This document shows, in pieces, positions 7,819 to 18,802 of a DNA stretch of 64,000 nt. Where the stretch lies: contig NC_073694.1 of NCBI RefSeq assembly GCF_029784165.1, positions 53,753,433-53,817,432 of the forward strand, written 5' to 3'. Under the pieces are notes generated by a model. The model saw only the letters and a list, made by a program, of their open reading frames with translations, was not told the origin of the DNA and searched no databases. The translations under genes were made by a program, and so were the position numbers. How positions within the stretch are numbered: the first letter of the stretch is position 1; the number at the start of each line of letters is the position of its first letter. Source of the stretch: Wyeomyia smithii (taxonomy: Eukaryota > Arthropoda > Insecta > Diptera > Culicidae).

Positions 7819-9124
7819 TCCTGGTTATCGTTTGCTATTAGACGACGTATGCAGTTTTGCTAGAAGATTGTTTGAATGTTACATTTTTAATTTCACGAAA
7901 ACTTTAAACATTAAAACTTCCTATTCTCATTATGAGTTTATGATGTGCAAGTTGTACGAGTTGAAACTCCGTTTTTTTATCTTTTTAGGACATTCTGAAT
8001 TTGAGCTGTAAAGGTAGACTTACCCGTAACTCTAGTTTTTTTTTGGTAATTTCGAAACGGGTCTTTGTGGGATGATACTTAAACTGGTAAGCATGCATGC
8101 AGCACGATTTACCATCAACAACTTGATATTGTGGAATTTTTTCCTACTGTTGTCGAAAAAGAAGTCTCCATGAAACTTCCAGTTCAATCGCGCAGGAGCT
8201 TTCTTCCTAGAACCTGGTATAGTGACAAGATTCCATTCCCAAAGCTGACAGACATTCGAAGCACAGCCTGAAGAAATATATTTTCTCGATATCCCTTCAC
8301 CAGAATAAATCACCAGAATGCTGATACTAGACACCTTGTTTCCAATGGGAGAAATAACGACAGCCACATGGTAGCGAAATAAGTAGGTGATAAAAAGCAG
8401 CAATGAAGTTTACTTTCTTGGTAATTATGGGAGACAGAAACAAAACCAAGAAAAAATAGCTAGAGAATGACAGGGACAAAAACAGGGAAAATGGTTTCAT
8501 TCTAGGGTTTGAGAAGGTAAGGTTCAAGTAGAATTTCTTTATTAAAATTAATCGTGCCAAAAGACTCGATTACCGTTGGCCGTTATTTTCTGTGTTTGTA
8601 CGGGGACTTATAAATTACAAATCTTAGCAAAGGTCTTGAAGATTACCGGACTTCCGGAAGTCGTGTCTCAAAGTTACACTCTTTTGATCGACGAAAATTA
8701 GCATGAAATTTAGGATTTCGAAGTTTTCTATACCAAATGTGTCGAGTTCACCAAAAAATTGCTAACCGAAATTTGGAGGTAGTCTTTCTGAAACATTCCA
8801 TTGGCACCCTAATAAACAATAATGCAGAATCTTAGTATTGAAAACAATGAAAATTAAAGCCTTTAAGATAGTTTGAACCCCCCTCCTCATCCCCCTTTGG
8901 CTCTACGATACTACCTCAACCAATTTGACATTTCCAGGATCGGTATTTTTTCTTGTAATTTTTCCGTCAACTGATTTTGACCGCTTCATCTGTCATATTT
9001 TTACTTAAGCACCTGAAAGCTTAGAGTGATGGATGGTTTTTGCGCGCGCCGCTCGTAAAGATTTGCAAAATTTGAAAAAAAAATTCATCGGTCGCCTTCG
9101 TAATGAGTTAACTTCGCGCGCGCG
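7819..9124. other. Non-coding, no feature recognised
   Basis: Open frames here are short and have no recognisable content. A consensus-like splice donor on the minus strand (near 8020-8027) is not attached to a convincing exon. No repeat copy was matched elsewhere in the window. Confidence 0.4.
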
Positions 9125-9310
9125 TAACGATGCACTTGCTTGAAGAGAGAGGGGATTCGTGTATATCTGAGAAGCTTGCGAAAAAACACCGCGGTGCAAT
9201 CTGAAATATCTCTCCAGATAGATAATAAACTGGTGTGATCTTTCTCACACGAAAGGACATTACATTCAAAAACTATACAACAAAGCTCGCTGCAGTGCTC
9301 TGGGGGGGGG
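9125..9310 (+). repeat. Dispersed repeat family D, copy 1 (partial)
   Basis: The stretch with AAACACCGCGGTG, ATCTCTCCAG, TGATCT..CTCACACGAAAGGAC, CAAAGCTCGCTGCAGTGCT matches, base for base over most of its length, the copies at 20010-20280 and 29395-29660. It ends in a run of 13 G. The family is unassigned and no coding content is seen. Confidence 0.7.
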
Positions 9311-9540
9311 GGGTGTTATATGATTGTTGTAGCATAACCAATTACTTTGCTGAATAACATAACCAAGTACTTTGCTGAACTGGGTACCAATTTCTCAATC
9401 TTACTGATCTGAGCTATCTGATTATGTTCAGCCATGTTTAAAAAAAGGTTTTGCCGTTAGAATTCTATTTATACTACTATACCTTTGATTTTTTCAATGA
9501 ACTTTCAAAACAACATCAGACCTTAATTTTGAACAGGTAT

Positions 9541-9604
9541 TCACGTAACTCGATATAACGTAATATTAATAAAAATAAAATTGCCTTATATTGAGCTATG
9601 ACTG
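9541..9604 (-). repeat. Solo end of the pogo-like MITE found at 40287-40920
   Basis: On the minus strand the sequence CAGTCATAGCTCAATATAAG, TTTTATTTTTATT and TTACGTTATATCGAGTTACG closely follows the left end of the 40287-40920 element, next to a TA. Only about 64 bp survive. Confidence 0.7.
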
Positions 9605-9960
9605 TATACTGTAAATTTTTGAGGCATTTTTTGCAATTTTGTAGATAATTTAAGTTTTTTATATCATCTGCCCACATTTTATAAGTTATTGATATCACAC
9701 TTTTATGATAGTCACTGTGTGTTTTTTTTTATTATTACCGAATTTTCGTTTATTGGTTCATTGTTATGGTTTAGTAAAGGGGGCAATGTATGTAATTTTA
9801 CGAGACTGCGAGAAATTAACGAGAACAGAAGTTGTGACTTAGAGTTCATGAGGCAGACAATGTGTGCAGCAGGGAAAGCGAAAAATAAGCGAACTGGAAA
9901 TATGATCCAGATTTGTAAAAATTCACCGCATCTCGACGGGACTTAGACTTAGCAAAAAAA

Positions 9961-10036
9961 ATTCGTTCAGACTGGACTCAAACCCGCAATCTTCGATGTC
10001 TCCGGCTAGTGTTTCTACCAATCAAACGTCTGGGAA
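9961..10036 (-). repeat. Degenerate tRNA-like (SINE head) sequence
   Basis: The minus strand contains AAACACTAGCCGGAGACATC and GCGGGTTTGAGTCC, paralleling the 73-nt tRNA-like sequence at 17775-17847. GGTTTGAGTCC is a near match to the RNA polymerase III B box. The A box is eroded, so this is a relic and not a tRNA gene. Confidence 0.55.
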
Positions 10037-10116
10037 AGTTTTTTTTTCTTTTCTAACAATCTTCTGAAAATGTTTGTTGTTTATCTCAAATTTGTCTGCC
10101 TGAATATAAAAATGTT

Positions 10117-10184
10117 TTTAAGAATACGTTTATTATAACGTTTTGTTAATTTTAAGAATACGTTTATTATAACGTTTTGTTAAT
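10117..10184. repeat. Perfect 34-bp tandem duplication
   Basis: TTTAAGAATACGTTTATTAT plus AACGTTTTGTTAAT occurs twice back to back with no change, indicating a recent local duplication. Confidence 0.9.
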
Positions 10185-10367
10185 TTGTCAAATGTTCTGA
10201 TATGTCAATTTGTTTAATGTTCGAAATAGTTTAAATAATTGTCTAACAACAAAGTTCCACAAAGCAGGCAGTGTTTGAGGTTATGATATATGGAAAATAA
10301 ACGAAATGAAAAAAAAAACTTTGTATAGACTGGATTAGGATTGAAAAACTTGAAAATGAAAATATTT

Positions 10368-10422
10368 CAGCAAATTTGTTCACATTTTCTGATTGTTTCA
10401 GAAAACGTGAACAAATTTGCTG
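10368..10422. repeat. 25-nt-arm hairpin
   Basis: CAGCAAATTTGTTCAC..TTTTCTGA pairs with its inverse after a 5-nt loop; the 25-nt arms differ at one position. No poly-T run or gene start is positioned to make it a regulatory hairpin; a small inverted duplication or MITE core is more likely. Confidence 0.75.
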
Positions 10423-11179
10423 ATTGTTCTTTTAGGCTTTTCCAATAAATCGTTTTCCTTTTTTGATTGGTTATACTACTGCATTTTTATGTTGTTTCGA
10501 TTAACTATTGAGTTTTTAATTCGTCATCAACTTCAAGAGATTTTTTTTTAAATTTCGTCTAGCCTAAAACAAACGTATTTGTTTCTTTTCAACCATATAT
10601 GTTCCTCACTTGTTCGTTTCTTGACCAATCAGATTAGCTTGTTACTTGTTTATTCTTTTACTCATTTTTTCCTATTTCCATGTTTTTTTTAATTTTTTCC
10701 ACTATTCATTCAAAGTTTGTTGCCGTCTTGTCGTTTTTTTAGTTTTTTATTCTCAACCCAAATTTTACAGAAATAATAATAAAGGTTTGTAATTATTGTT
10801 TTCTTTTTCAAATGTTGTCGATTCTGGATCATTTTTCTAAATTTTAGCATCCTTATGGAAATGATCTGTTTTTATCTGAAATTAACCTGTTTAAATAAAA
10901 GGTGGTGCTCCTTAGATCCAGCCATTTTTTTTTTATATTTTTCATTATTTTCAATGGGTTTAATAATTTTGTTGGCATGTTTTCGGTGTTGTTTTTTACA
11001 CTTTCCATTTTCCAACTGTTTTATTTATAGCAAAGATGTTATTTAGTTAACCATATTTTTTTTTTAAATTATAAATTACCGGTTTGTTAATGACTTTTTT
11101 GTTGCTTTTTTAAATATTTTTTTAAATAAATTCGTTTATCAATCTCAAAGAAATATTTTCTATACGTATAATCTTTATC
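10423..11179. other. A+T-rich non-coding sequence
   Basis: Long T and A runs and low-complexity sequence. No gene, RNA or repeat copy could be recognised. Confidence 0.5.
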
Positions 11180-11605
11180 TCAAATTTGCCTGTTCAATAT
11201 GAATGTGTTGTTTTGATATTTAAATTTTTTGTCAATTTGTAAAATATGCTGAGGCCTATTTATCAAGTGTTTAAAAACCATTTGAGTTTTCACGCAAAAA
11301 GAAAAATCCAATAAATATACCGAGAATTTTAGAAAAGTTACTTCGAAAGACAAGAACATTTCTATTGGAATCAGAGATTTTTCGTGGTAGCTAAATTTGA
11401 CAGGCAAAAAATGCATCGTGTTCAAGTAAGTCGCATAAACTGTTGTGTCCTGAACGTATAACATGATTGCAGCCCCCATTTTCCACTGGATTGAGTCAGT
11501 TTTTAAAAGGACATTGCTCTCGTAATTAGAATATCGCCGAAACCTGGAATGGTTTACACCAAACATGAAAGCCATTAGCAACAAGACATATTTCCATCTT
11601 CTCAT
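11180..11605 (-). CDS. Hypothetical 141-residue frame with a signal-peptide-like start
   Basis: I do not recognise this protein. The frame starts with an ATG at 11605 and reads MRRWKYVLLLMAFMFG, a short basic segment followed by a hydrophobic stretch, as in a secretion signal or anchor. The remainder is rich in Phe, Leu, Tyr and Lys with no Cys pattern and no known motif. The surrounding DNA is A+T-rich, where chance frames with hydrophobic codons are common. About 25 bases upstream on the same strand is GGGGTAAGTG, a strong splice-donor match, which would place the ATG inside an intron if used. It may be a chance frame. Confidence 0.2.
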   Translation of the reverse strand: MRRWKYVLLLMAFMFGVNHSRFRRYSNYESNVLLKTDSIQWKMGAAIMLYVQDTTVYATYLNTMHFLPVKFSYHEKSLIPIEMFLSFEVTFLKFSVYLLDFSFCVKTQMVFKHLINRPQHILQIDKKFKYQNNTFILNRQI

Positions 11606-14600
11606 CTCAATAATGACAACTCAAGCGCACTTACCCCGTTCAGATTCTTTATCTCGTGTCAGTCAACTGAACGTAACAACAACCCCTCCGAATGACCTTT
11701 CCTAGGTGCCAAACATTCATTAGTCAACTTTCTGAAAAGTGCCACATTGTATTTTGCACATTTTTCAATCCTCAAGATTGGTGCCTCCTCCCACCCAGAG
11801 GTTGAAAGGGCCGGGAAGAATCTGTGAGAATATGCTTCTGCAAACACTTCAATCATCTTCAATCGCAAAACAGCAGCACAATGCTGCTCTGATATTGAAT
11901 CCCCCCTATTTGACTCGAAAGCAGTTTTGCAGTCCCAAAATATGTTCCCCGAAATGAACCGTCCGATGGCAGGAAAAAAAGGGGTGCTCTTTGTTCAACT
12001 GCTCGCTCTCCTTCTCGTATGCAGCACTCCTCTTACAGCTCCCTTCGAACGGACATGCTCCGCATCAACACTCGAAAGCGATTTGGATGTTGCCCCGCCG
12101 CCAGTCAGCGAGAGAGGAACGAGTCTCCTTTTTCTTTTAGCCTGGTGTGCCTTCTGGACCGCATGGAAATTAATGACGAAAACAAGGCAGTCCCTTAATT
12201 GCGGACTACCACCGTGTGCCAGTATTTAGTAGTGCAGTGTAGTGGTGGTGGACTTGGGCGTAAATGGCCTCATCGTCGTCAGAGCTGCCGGCACTTGGTC
12301 GCATTTTTTTTTTTGCTTTCCTTCGTGGAGAGTTCAAAAGGAACCACTTTCGAAAAGTGGATCTTTCGCAGCCCGAGTGGATTTTTTTGGGGAAAAAACT
12401 CAAAAGAAATTCATCACATCAAATCCACCCTCTGAGCAAGACAGGTTCGGACTCCAGGGGAAAGCCCGAGAAATCAGTTGCCGAATATCCCTTAGTTCAA
12501 ACATTTCCCCAGATGCCGACTCTGTGCTGTCTTCCTGTCACTTCTCGAACATCGCCTGGTTCAGTTCACTGACCCTTGGTTTGCTTTCCGTCATATATAA
12601 AGGCATTAAGGCGACTCAAATTTCAATTACCCTTGAAAATGCAGCCCCAAGCAAGGAAAAGCAGGGATAACCGGCAAAAAATATTGGCAGAGCGAAGCAC
12701 GAAAAAAGCATACCCGGCAGGAAAGTTTGCTTGTGCAAAATATAGCTGCATGCACACAACCACCGCCGCCGTCGCTACCATCTTTGCCACTACTCAAACA
12801 CCGTCCCCGCTCCTGCCCTTGCATGCAACCAACCGTCTGCATCATGCACACACATTCATGGGCAGTGCTGGGGAAGCAGAGCGGAAAAACGTTTGCAGTA
12901 AATTTCAACAACCACTTGTTTTTCCTCGTTCCACCGAATATTTCCCACCGGGCGGGTTCCCATCGGATTGTTCCTGACTTTTCGGTGGCAAGGAACTGGC
13001 CTAGATTTCACCGCATCAACGTATATTCCGCAAAACTTCCCAAACGACCGTCGTAATTCAACGAGGAACCGGAAAAGCCATTTTCCCAGGCTTCAAATCA
13101 ACGATAATGTTTAGAGTACCATTTAGACTGATACAGCAGCTTTCCAGGAGTGCGCAGCAATCAAGTTTAAAAACCCCTCCACAAAACTATGGCGGAGCTT
13201 TAATCTCTCCGAGAACAAATCGAGCTTGAGCTTGAGCGGCAAACAATTTTCGCAACAAACAGAGTTGTCCTGTGTCCCACACCCATCCTTCGTCACCATC
13301 GTCATCAGCATGCGTCGCCATTTGCCGATGCAATCAAGTAGCTTCAAAGAGTTTGGAGCATTTTCCGAAAACATTATTGCGGAAATGTACGCTATTTCTG
13401 CCTGTTGGCCCACTTCCGAAATACGCTGGAAACTATGTGGATTAAAATCCGTCACATACACACACAAAACTTCGCAGTACACTGCAACATATGGGTTTCA
13501 TCCGTTGAAGTTGATTATATAAGTTTTTAATAATTTCTCTGCATGAAAATTTAACGTATTGAGGGAAGTATCCTTTTGAGCGATGAAATTGCTATTTCGC
13601 TTCGAGAACTGGTTTATTTTCGAAGCTAGTAGCTAAGTTATAATTAGCGGTTAGTTTTTAGTATTTTTTAGTATTTTAATTTAATTTATTGGCATTTTGT
13701 GAACACCCGCCGTCCCAAAATTACTCTGCAGATGTTTGTGATGGCAAAACTTAAAAATTCAATATGGAAATTTAATCACACAAGGCAATACAGTTTTTTC
13801 GTGTGCAATATTTTGTGCATAACGAAAATTTTTGTATGTCTAACACTGATCATAAATTTATTCCTTACCGTATAACATATAGAACTTATTTGTGAAAAAA
13901 TTGAAACCTAGTTTTGGAAAATAATACAATGCATTACCCGTGAGAAAAATGATGAACAAGAAACATTAAACAAGAAATATGTAATATTTTGGCTTTGCTC
14001 TAGCATTTTATATGCATCTTGCAACTATCGCCAAAATACGTTTTTTTTTTCGAGTCAACTTTAAAATAATTTTCTATATGTGTGAACGCAAAAACGCATT
14101 GAAAACTGTATAAAAATAATCTCCAGTCAGGAGAATTACGCTACGTATAAAACCAACTCAAAGTTTCGCTTAGAAAATAATACATTATATATTATTTTTT
14201 TTTTTTTAGTTTCGTATCATTTTTTTTTTGGTTATTTTCCAAAGTTAAAGATTTTGTTTGTTGACTATGCACATATTGTAAGATTCTTCTCGGCAATAAT
14301 ATTAAAAACTAATATACATATACAACTAAATATACATTATTTGTCTAAATTTTAGTTCATGGATTCCCATTATTTGACCAACTTTAATTTATAAAGTTAC
14401 AAACAAAACGTTTAATAACAATCATCAGTTCTTCTGTGGATAACGTAAAGACAGCGTCATTAAAAGAATATGAAAAAAGTACAAAATTGTAAAAAAGTCT
14501 CATAAAACGCGTCAAAAATACCACTAGGTGTTCAGTTTTTGTTGGTCTCTACTTGTAGCAAAGGTTTGCTGATTTCATTACTCTGGTCAATACAGGTTTC

Positions 14601-14619
14601 ACCCTCTAGCTCGAACTAA
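11606..14619. other. Repeat-poor, partly G+C-richer region; no supported gene
   Basis: From about 11.9 to 13.1 kb the base composition is more balanced than the neighbouring DNA and no repeat copy was matched, suggesting host unique sequence. Several overlapping frames exist on both strands but none shows a motif or a consistent exon structure. From 13.5 to 14.6 kb the sequence returns to A+T-rich filler with homopolymer runs. Confidence 0.4.
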
Positions 14620-14760
14620 AAAAAAACGTACGATTGTAGCTTTTTCCGTTGTTCCTGTAAATTTTGGTGTATCTAGCCGCCTCAGAAGTGCGTCAAATCT
14701 TCAGAGGTTTCAATGAAGTGTTCCCATAAGCAAATGAAGAAACAACGAACAGCAAACAAC
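14620..14760. repeat. MITE family F, half copy
   Basis: GTAGCTTTTTCCGTTGTTCC, TGTAAATTTTGGTGTATCTA and CGTCAAATCTTCAGAGGTTT follow the left half of the more complete element at 32955-33175. The right inverted end is missing. Confidence 0.6.
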
Positions 14761-14814
14761 TACTTATGTTGCCAGTACAGCCGACAATGAAGTATACAAA
14801 CGATGTATCTTTGT

Positions 14815-15310
14815 AAACGATTTGTTGTTATTGTTTTGTGCGTTCGAGTGCACAACAACACGTCAACCTGGAGTATAACTTTCAGGAGTCACGAATAAAA
14901 ACTAGCATGCACAAATTTAGTTTTCATCGTTTATCCGATGACGGTTGCAAAAGGATTATTTAATGGAAAGTAGATCGACTATCAACAAACGAAGCTGCGG
15001 CAAGACGGAGCACAGCAGACGGCGATTTCAAATATATTTTTGTATGGTTTTTGCTGTAACATCCACTCTTTCAAGCGCAATCATCAGTAGCGGGCGGACT
15101 GGTGATTGAAGATCACCTTTCACAGCGCTAGATTTTGGATCTCCCGTCAGTACGGGAAGCACCGTCTTACAGACATATCTGTGGCACTGTTGAACATTTT
15201 CGGACATGCAAGTGATTTTGTAAGGATCAGGCGCATTCACTTCAGCAGTTTATACGCTACTAATAGTTAGTTGTGCGTTTACGAGTGCGTGTGTTTACTT
15301 GTAATATTTG
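14815..15310 (+). repeat. Dispersed repeat family C, copy 1
   Basis: Shares with 54548-54930 the ordered blocks CGATTTGTTGTTATTG, GAGTGCACAACAAC, TGTATGGTTTTTG, AGATCACCTTTCACAGCGCT, AGATTTTGGATCTC, CACCGTCTTACAGACAT, GGCACTGTTGAACAT and a GTGTGTTTACTTG tail. It is non-coding in both copies, and no terminal repeats or target duplications could be found, so its class is unknown. Confidence 0.7.
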
Positions 15311-15734
15311 TTGTTCACTTGCTTGCGATATGTGTAACGACGAAATGAGAGATCTAGAATAATGTCGTGTCATCGGAAAATAACCATCCACAATGTGACA
15401 CATCCATGGTATTTTTAGCGTCTTAAAATTATTTGATCGAAGTACCTAGTTTTTTTTTTGGCTACTTGCCCAGAACGTTGCTAATAATAATAAAAACTAT
15501 GCGTAAAAAAAGTGTATATGAGCAATTCTCGCTGAAACCAGGCCACTTTGTGCGCAAGTGCTTTCAAAAGTTACATAAACGCCCAAAGTTGTCAGAAAAT
15601 AGTAAAAAAAAATCTATTGCAATTTTTGCTTGTTCAAATTTATTTATTTATTTATTTCTTCATTCAATGTAATTTAACTGACAAATGTCTTATTAAATGT
15701 TGTGCGGTCAAAATCATAAAAGTGAGTTATTATT
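15311..15734. other. Non-coding spacer
   Basis: No gene or repeat match. A TTTA-type short tandem run lies at about 15640-15656. Confidence 0.4.
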
Positions 15735-16990
15735 CAGTCTCCTTTTGAACATTAAAGTTGGTTCTCCAAATTTGAACAAGAAGGTACAACAGAGAAGGTA
15801 CGAATACAGGCAGTCATTGGTTCGTTGCCTCCAAATCCAGTACGATGATAGTTTCGTTGCAGCAGTCCGGTAAAGCGAAGGGTTCGCTGTGAAGCCCGGA
15901 AGTTTAACATGGATAGCGTTTTCGGGGAGTCAGTTTCGTTGTTCATTAACTTAGCAATAAATAAAGCCTGTTGAATTTTTCTTCGTCGTTCCAGTGTGTC
16001 AAGGCCGAGTAGACGACAACGGTCAGGATACGGTGGAAAATTTACAGGATCCCGCCAAGGTAGATCTCTCAAATCGCAGAAACCTTTTCTGTACACGTTC
16101 GATACGTAAACTCCACACTAGCTGATGAGGGCACCAAATTAACGAGACATTCTCGATCAGAGGCCTTACCAACGAGCAATAAAGCGTTTTCAAGCAGTGG
16201 GGATCTTTGAAGTCTCGAGCAATTCTTGTAATGAATCCTAGCACACGTGCAGCTTTTGAGATAACAGCAGAGCGATGTAGATTAAAAGTGAGTAGGATAC
16301 CGCCGATTTCGTCGACACCAGTCAACAAACGTGTCTAACAGCGCTTGTAAACGTAAGCGGTCGCCAACAGATTGAACTACTACATATAATTTTAGGTCAT
16401 CAGCATACACTAATTTGCAGTCGACTCCAAGCAGCAAGACGATGTCGTTAAAAATAATATGAACAGCAGAGGTCCCAAATTGCTGCTTTGAGGAACACCG
16501 GAAACGTTGGTAAACTGTGTCGAGAAGCAGGACTCAATCTGCACACGGAGGACTCTGTCGCACAAATAAGAGCAGAGCCATTCCGTAGGTTTTCGAGCAG
16601 CGCCAAGCCGTGCGATAATTTTGTGGTCAATACGATCAAATGCAGCCTAGAAATCAGTGTATACAACATCGACTTGCGCCTCCTGTGCCATATGAGAAAT
16701 GCAGGTTGACGTGAACTCTAAAAGATTTGTACAAACGGATCGGCCAGGAATAAAACCATGTTGCTCGGAGTTAGTTCGTGCCTTACATTCTTACGGTCTT
16801 TACTTCTTAAAACAGGAAACATATACGACTGCCTCTAAATCGTCGGAAATTTAGCTGGCCCGAATGATTTATTAAAAATAAAACACAGAGGCTCTACTAA
16901 CGCTGAAAGGCAACGAGCGAAAACTGTAGCTGGTATACCATCGACAGGAACATCATTTGTAAACGTCTTGATCATTAGGTGTGGAATAGT
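15735..16990 (-). pseudogene. Jockey/CR1-like reverse transcriptase fragment, frameshifted
   Basis: Minus-strand pieces in three frames follow the order of a non-LTR reverse transcriptase and its C-terminal region. From 17.0 kb downward they are: a segment like FIPGRSVCTNLLEFTSTC; a degenerate motif A with AAFDRIDHKI; GVPQSSNLGPLLF (motif B); a damaged YADD stretch with LVYADDLKLYVVV; then RDFKDPHCLKTLYCSLVRPL and a C-terminal piece with LGLDTLERRRKIQQALFIAK. Endonuclease and ORF1 are missing. The copy is split by several frameshifts and cannot make an enzyme. It is related to the fragment at 41265-42500. No RNase H follows, which separates it from the two RNase H-bearing elements in this window. 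Confidence 0.8.
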
Positions 16991-17440
16991 TATTATAAAA
17001 GTTAAAATTGCATCAATTCTAGATGTTTTATTCGAGCTATATGTCTAAAAAAGTAGATGAGCACCAATTTTTCGAAGTGAGTTCCAAAACATTCGTAGCC
17101 TTTGTTCTTTCTTTTATAATGGTCATCTCAGATTAAAAATCGGTAATTATATGGTCGAATACGCATATGTCTAATATGATCTAAAATGACAGCAAAAACC
17201 CAGAATGGCGGCCAAAATTTTGATAACTTCAAATGAAAGCCCATTTATTATTCTTTAGGGAAAGTGTAGATTGTATTATGTTTCATTACGATTTTTTTAA
17301 ACTCCTCCTGTGCAGTATTACTAAGCATTAAAAAAGAAAAGAATTGGGAGAAAATTATTACTCATTGCTTCAAACCTTCAAATTGATTAACCCCAATCGA
17401 ATATATTCTTTAAATTATTGCACGAAATACATTAACATTC
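16991..17440. other. A+T-rich spacer
   Basis: No gene, RNA or repeat copy recognised. Confidence 0.4.
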
Positions 17441-17935
17441 GTGGTTTCTACAATCATATTCTCAGTTAATTCAATTTTCTATCTTCATAACTACACTTAC
17501 TCCTTAAAAACAAAAATTAAAAATAGCATGACTTTGCTTAGAGTCGAAAAAAGAAAAGTAACAATGTTTGTGACGCACTTCGATATTGCTGCTGGTAGAG
17601 ATTGCAACTCGCTGACACGTTTCTATCTCTCACACTGAGAAGTCATTCCAACTTCCACTGAGGGTGTTGAAACAATAGCCAGCTATAAATAATAGTCTCT
17701 ACTGAGTAAATGTACGAAGTGCGAGAATTAGATAAGCGATACAAAACTTGATTCTAGGACTACGTCTTTAACGTTCTGCGGTGGTGTAACGGAAACACAT
17801 CTGACCGGAGATTGGAAGAGATCGTGGGTTCGAGTTCCACCTGCTGAACTATATTTTTCGTGGTTTCTACAATCATATTTTCAGTTAATTTAATTTTCTA
17901 TCTTCATTACTACATTTACTCCTCAAAAACAGAAA
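17441..17935. repeat. 75-bp direct repeat pair, 419 bp apart
   Basis: TCGTGGTTTCTACAATCATA with TTCAGTTAATT.AATTTTCTA, TCTTCAT.ACTACA.TTACTCC and AAAAACA occurs at about 17438-17513 and at about 17857-17932 with a few substitutions. The space between carries a tRNA-like sequence near its right end. It is far too long for a SINE target duplication, so unequal duplication or a repeat-flanked unit is more likely. Confidence 0.8.
17775..17847 (+). repeat. 73-nt tRNA-like sequence with A and B boxes
   Basis: TGGTGTAACGG matches the polymerase III A box at every consensus position and GGTTCGAGTTC matches the B box. The 73 nt fold as a cloverleaf: 7-bp acceptor (TCTGCGG with CTGCTGA, one mismatch), 4-bp D stem (GTGT/ACAC), 5-bp anticodon stem with G-T pairs, 7-nt variable region and 5-bp T stem. 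The nominal anticodon GGA would read a Ser codon, but base 33 is C and not U and the long Ser variable arm is missing, so this is not a working tRNA-Ser. A SINE head or tRNA pseudogene is the likely nature; a decayed copy lies at 9961-10036 on the other strand. Confidence 0.6.
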
Positions 17936-18451
17936 TACACTTCATACAAGCTGTCGAAATCTGTATCATACACAACCTCTTTAACTTTTTTTTTGCTTTT
18001 GTCGATCAGCGTTTTTTATTTGTTTTAACCATTATTGAGTGTTTATTTTTTAAGTAGGTCAAAAGAATTAAGCTTAAACTTTTTTTAGTCATATTTTTCA
18101 ACAAAATAGGTGTGTATAATTCTTTTTCTGTTTAGTTTATATCGTTCATATATTTTATGCAGATTTAATTGCTAAGTTTTTCTTCTTCCTATCAACATTA
18201 TTCGTTTCATTGGATAAGGTTTACTGCATTTCTTGTTCAAATTTGTGATTTTTGCATTTTATGGATAGTTTAGTTTAGTTTGCTTATCCAAAAATATTAT
18301 TTGTAAATGTTTCTGTTATTTTACTACACCGGATTCTCCTTTTGCAACGGTCATATTTCACACGGAATTTTTTGCACCCTTTTTTGACACCGTTAAAAAC
18401 AACACGTTTTTTTGCACGTTTTTTTTATTCATTTCACGCATCCTCCGTGAC
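17936..18451. other. A+T-rich spacer
   Basis: No gene or repeat copy recognised. Confidence 0.4.
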
Positions 18452-18696
18452 CAGGGCCGGGTTGAGGTGTTAGGGGGCACGGGGCAGATACTTTTGTTTG
18501 GCCCTCTTTTCTTAAGAAAAATAGAGGTTAGAAAATTTTAAATTTTGAAATGACTTAACGCTTCGTCACCTTCCAGACGAGCAAAATAAAGGACTCCGCT
18601 CCGCTTCACGTCTGGCTCAGGCCAGAGGGCCCCCCGTGGCGGAAGCCCGGGACATGTGCGCCCTTTGCCCCCCCCCCCCCCTTTAATCCGGGTCTC
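18452..18696. mobile_element. hAT-like MITE with CAGGGCCGGG ends
   Basis: The left end CAGGGCCGGGTTGAGG and the inverse of the right end (GAGACCCGGATTAAAGG) resemble each other and the CAGGCCCGGATTTGAGG end at 57820. A run of C near the right end mirrors the G-rich left end. No 8-bp target duplication could be seen, so the superfamily is tentative. Confidence 0.5.
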
Positions 18697-18802
18697 TTAT
18701 ATTACATATTTAAAACGTATTTAACCAAACTGAGACACACACAACACACACCGCTTTTACACGTCAGCTTATTGTGACAGCATGTTATTTTAGTTGTTGG
18801 AA

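Noticed and set aside
8020..8403. Minus-strand exon ending at a GGTAAGT donor
   Set aside because: The open frame contains a stop before the donor and has no recognisable content.
17775..17847. Functional tRNA gene
   Set aside because: C at position 33, a mismatch in the acceptor stem, weak anticodon stem, and an anticodon inconsistent with the variable arm. Kept as a tRNA-like/SINE head.
17441..17935. Solo LTR or small LTR retrotransposon
   Set aside because: The direct repeats are only 75 bp, lack TG...CA ends, and enclose no primer-binding site or polypurine tract.
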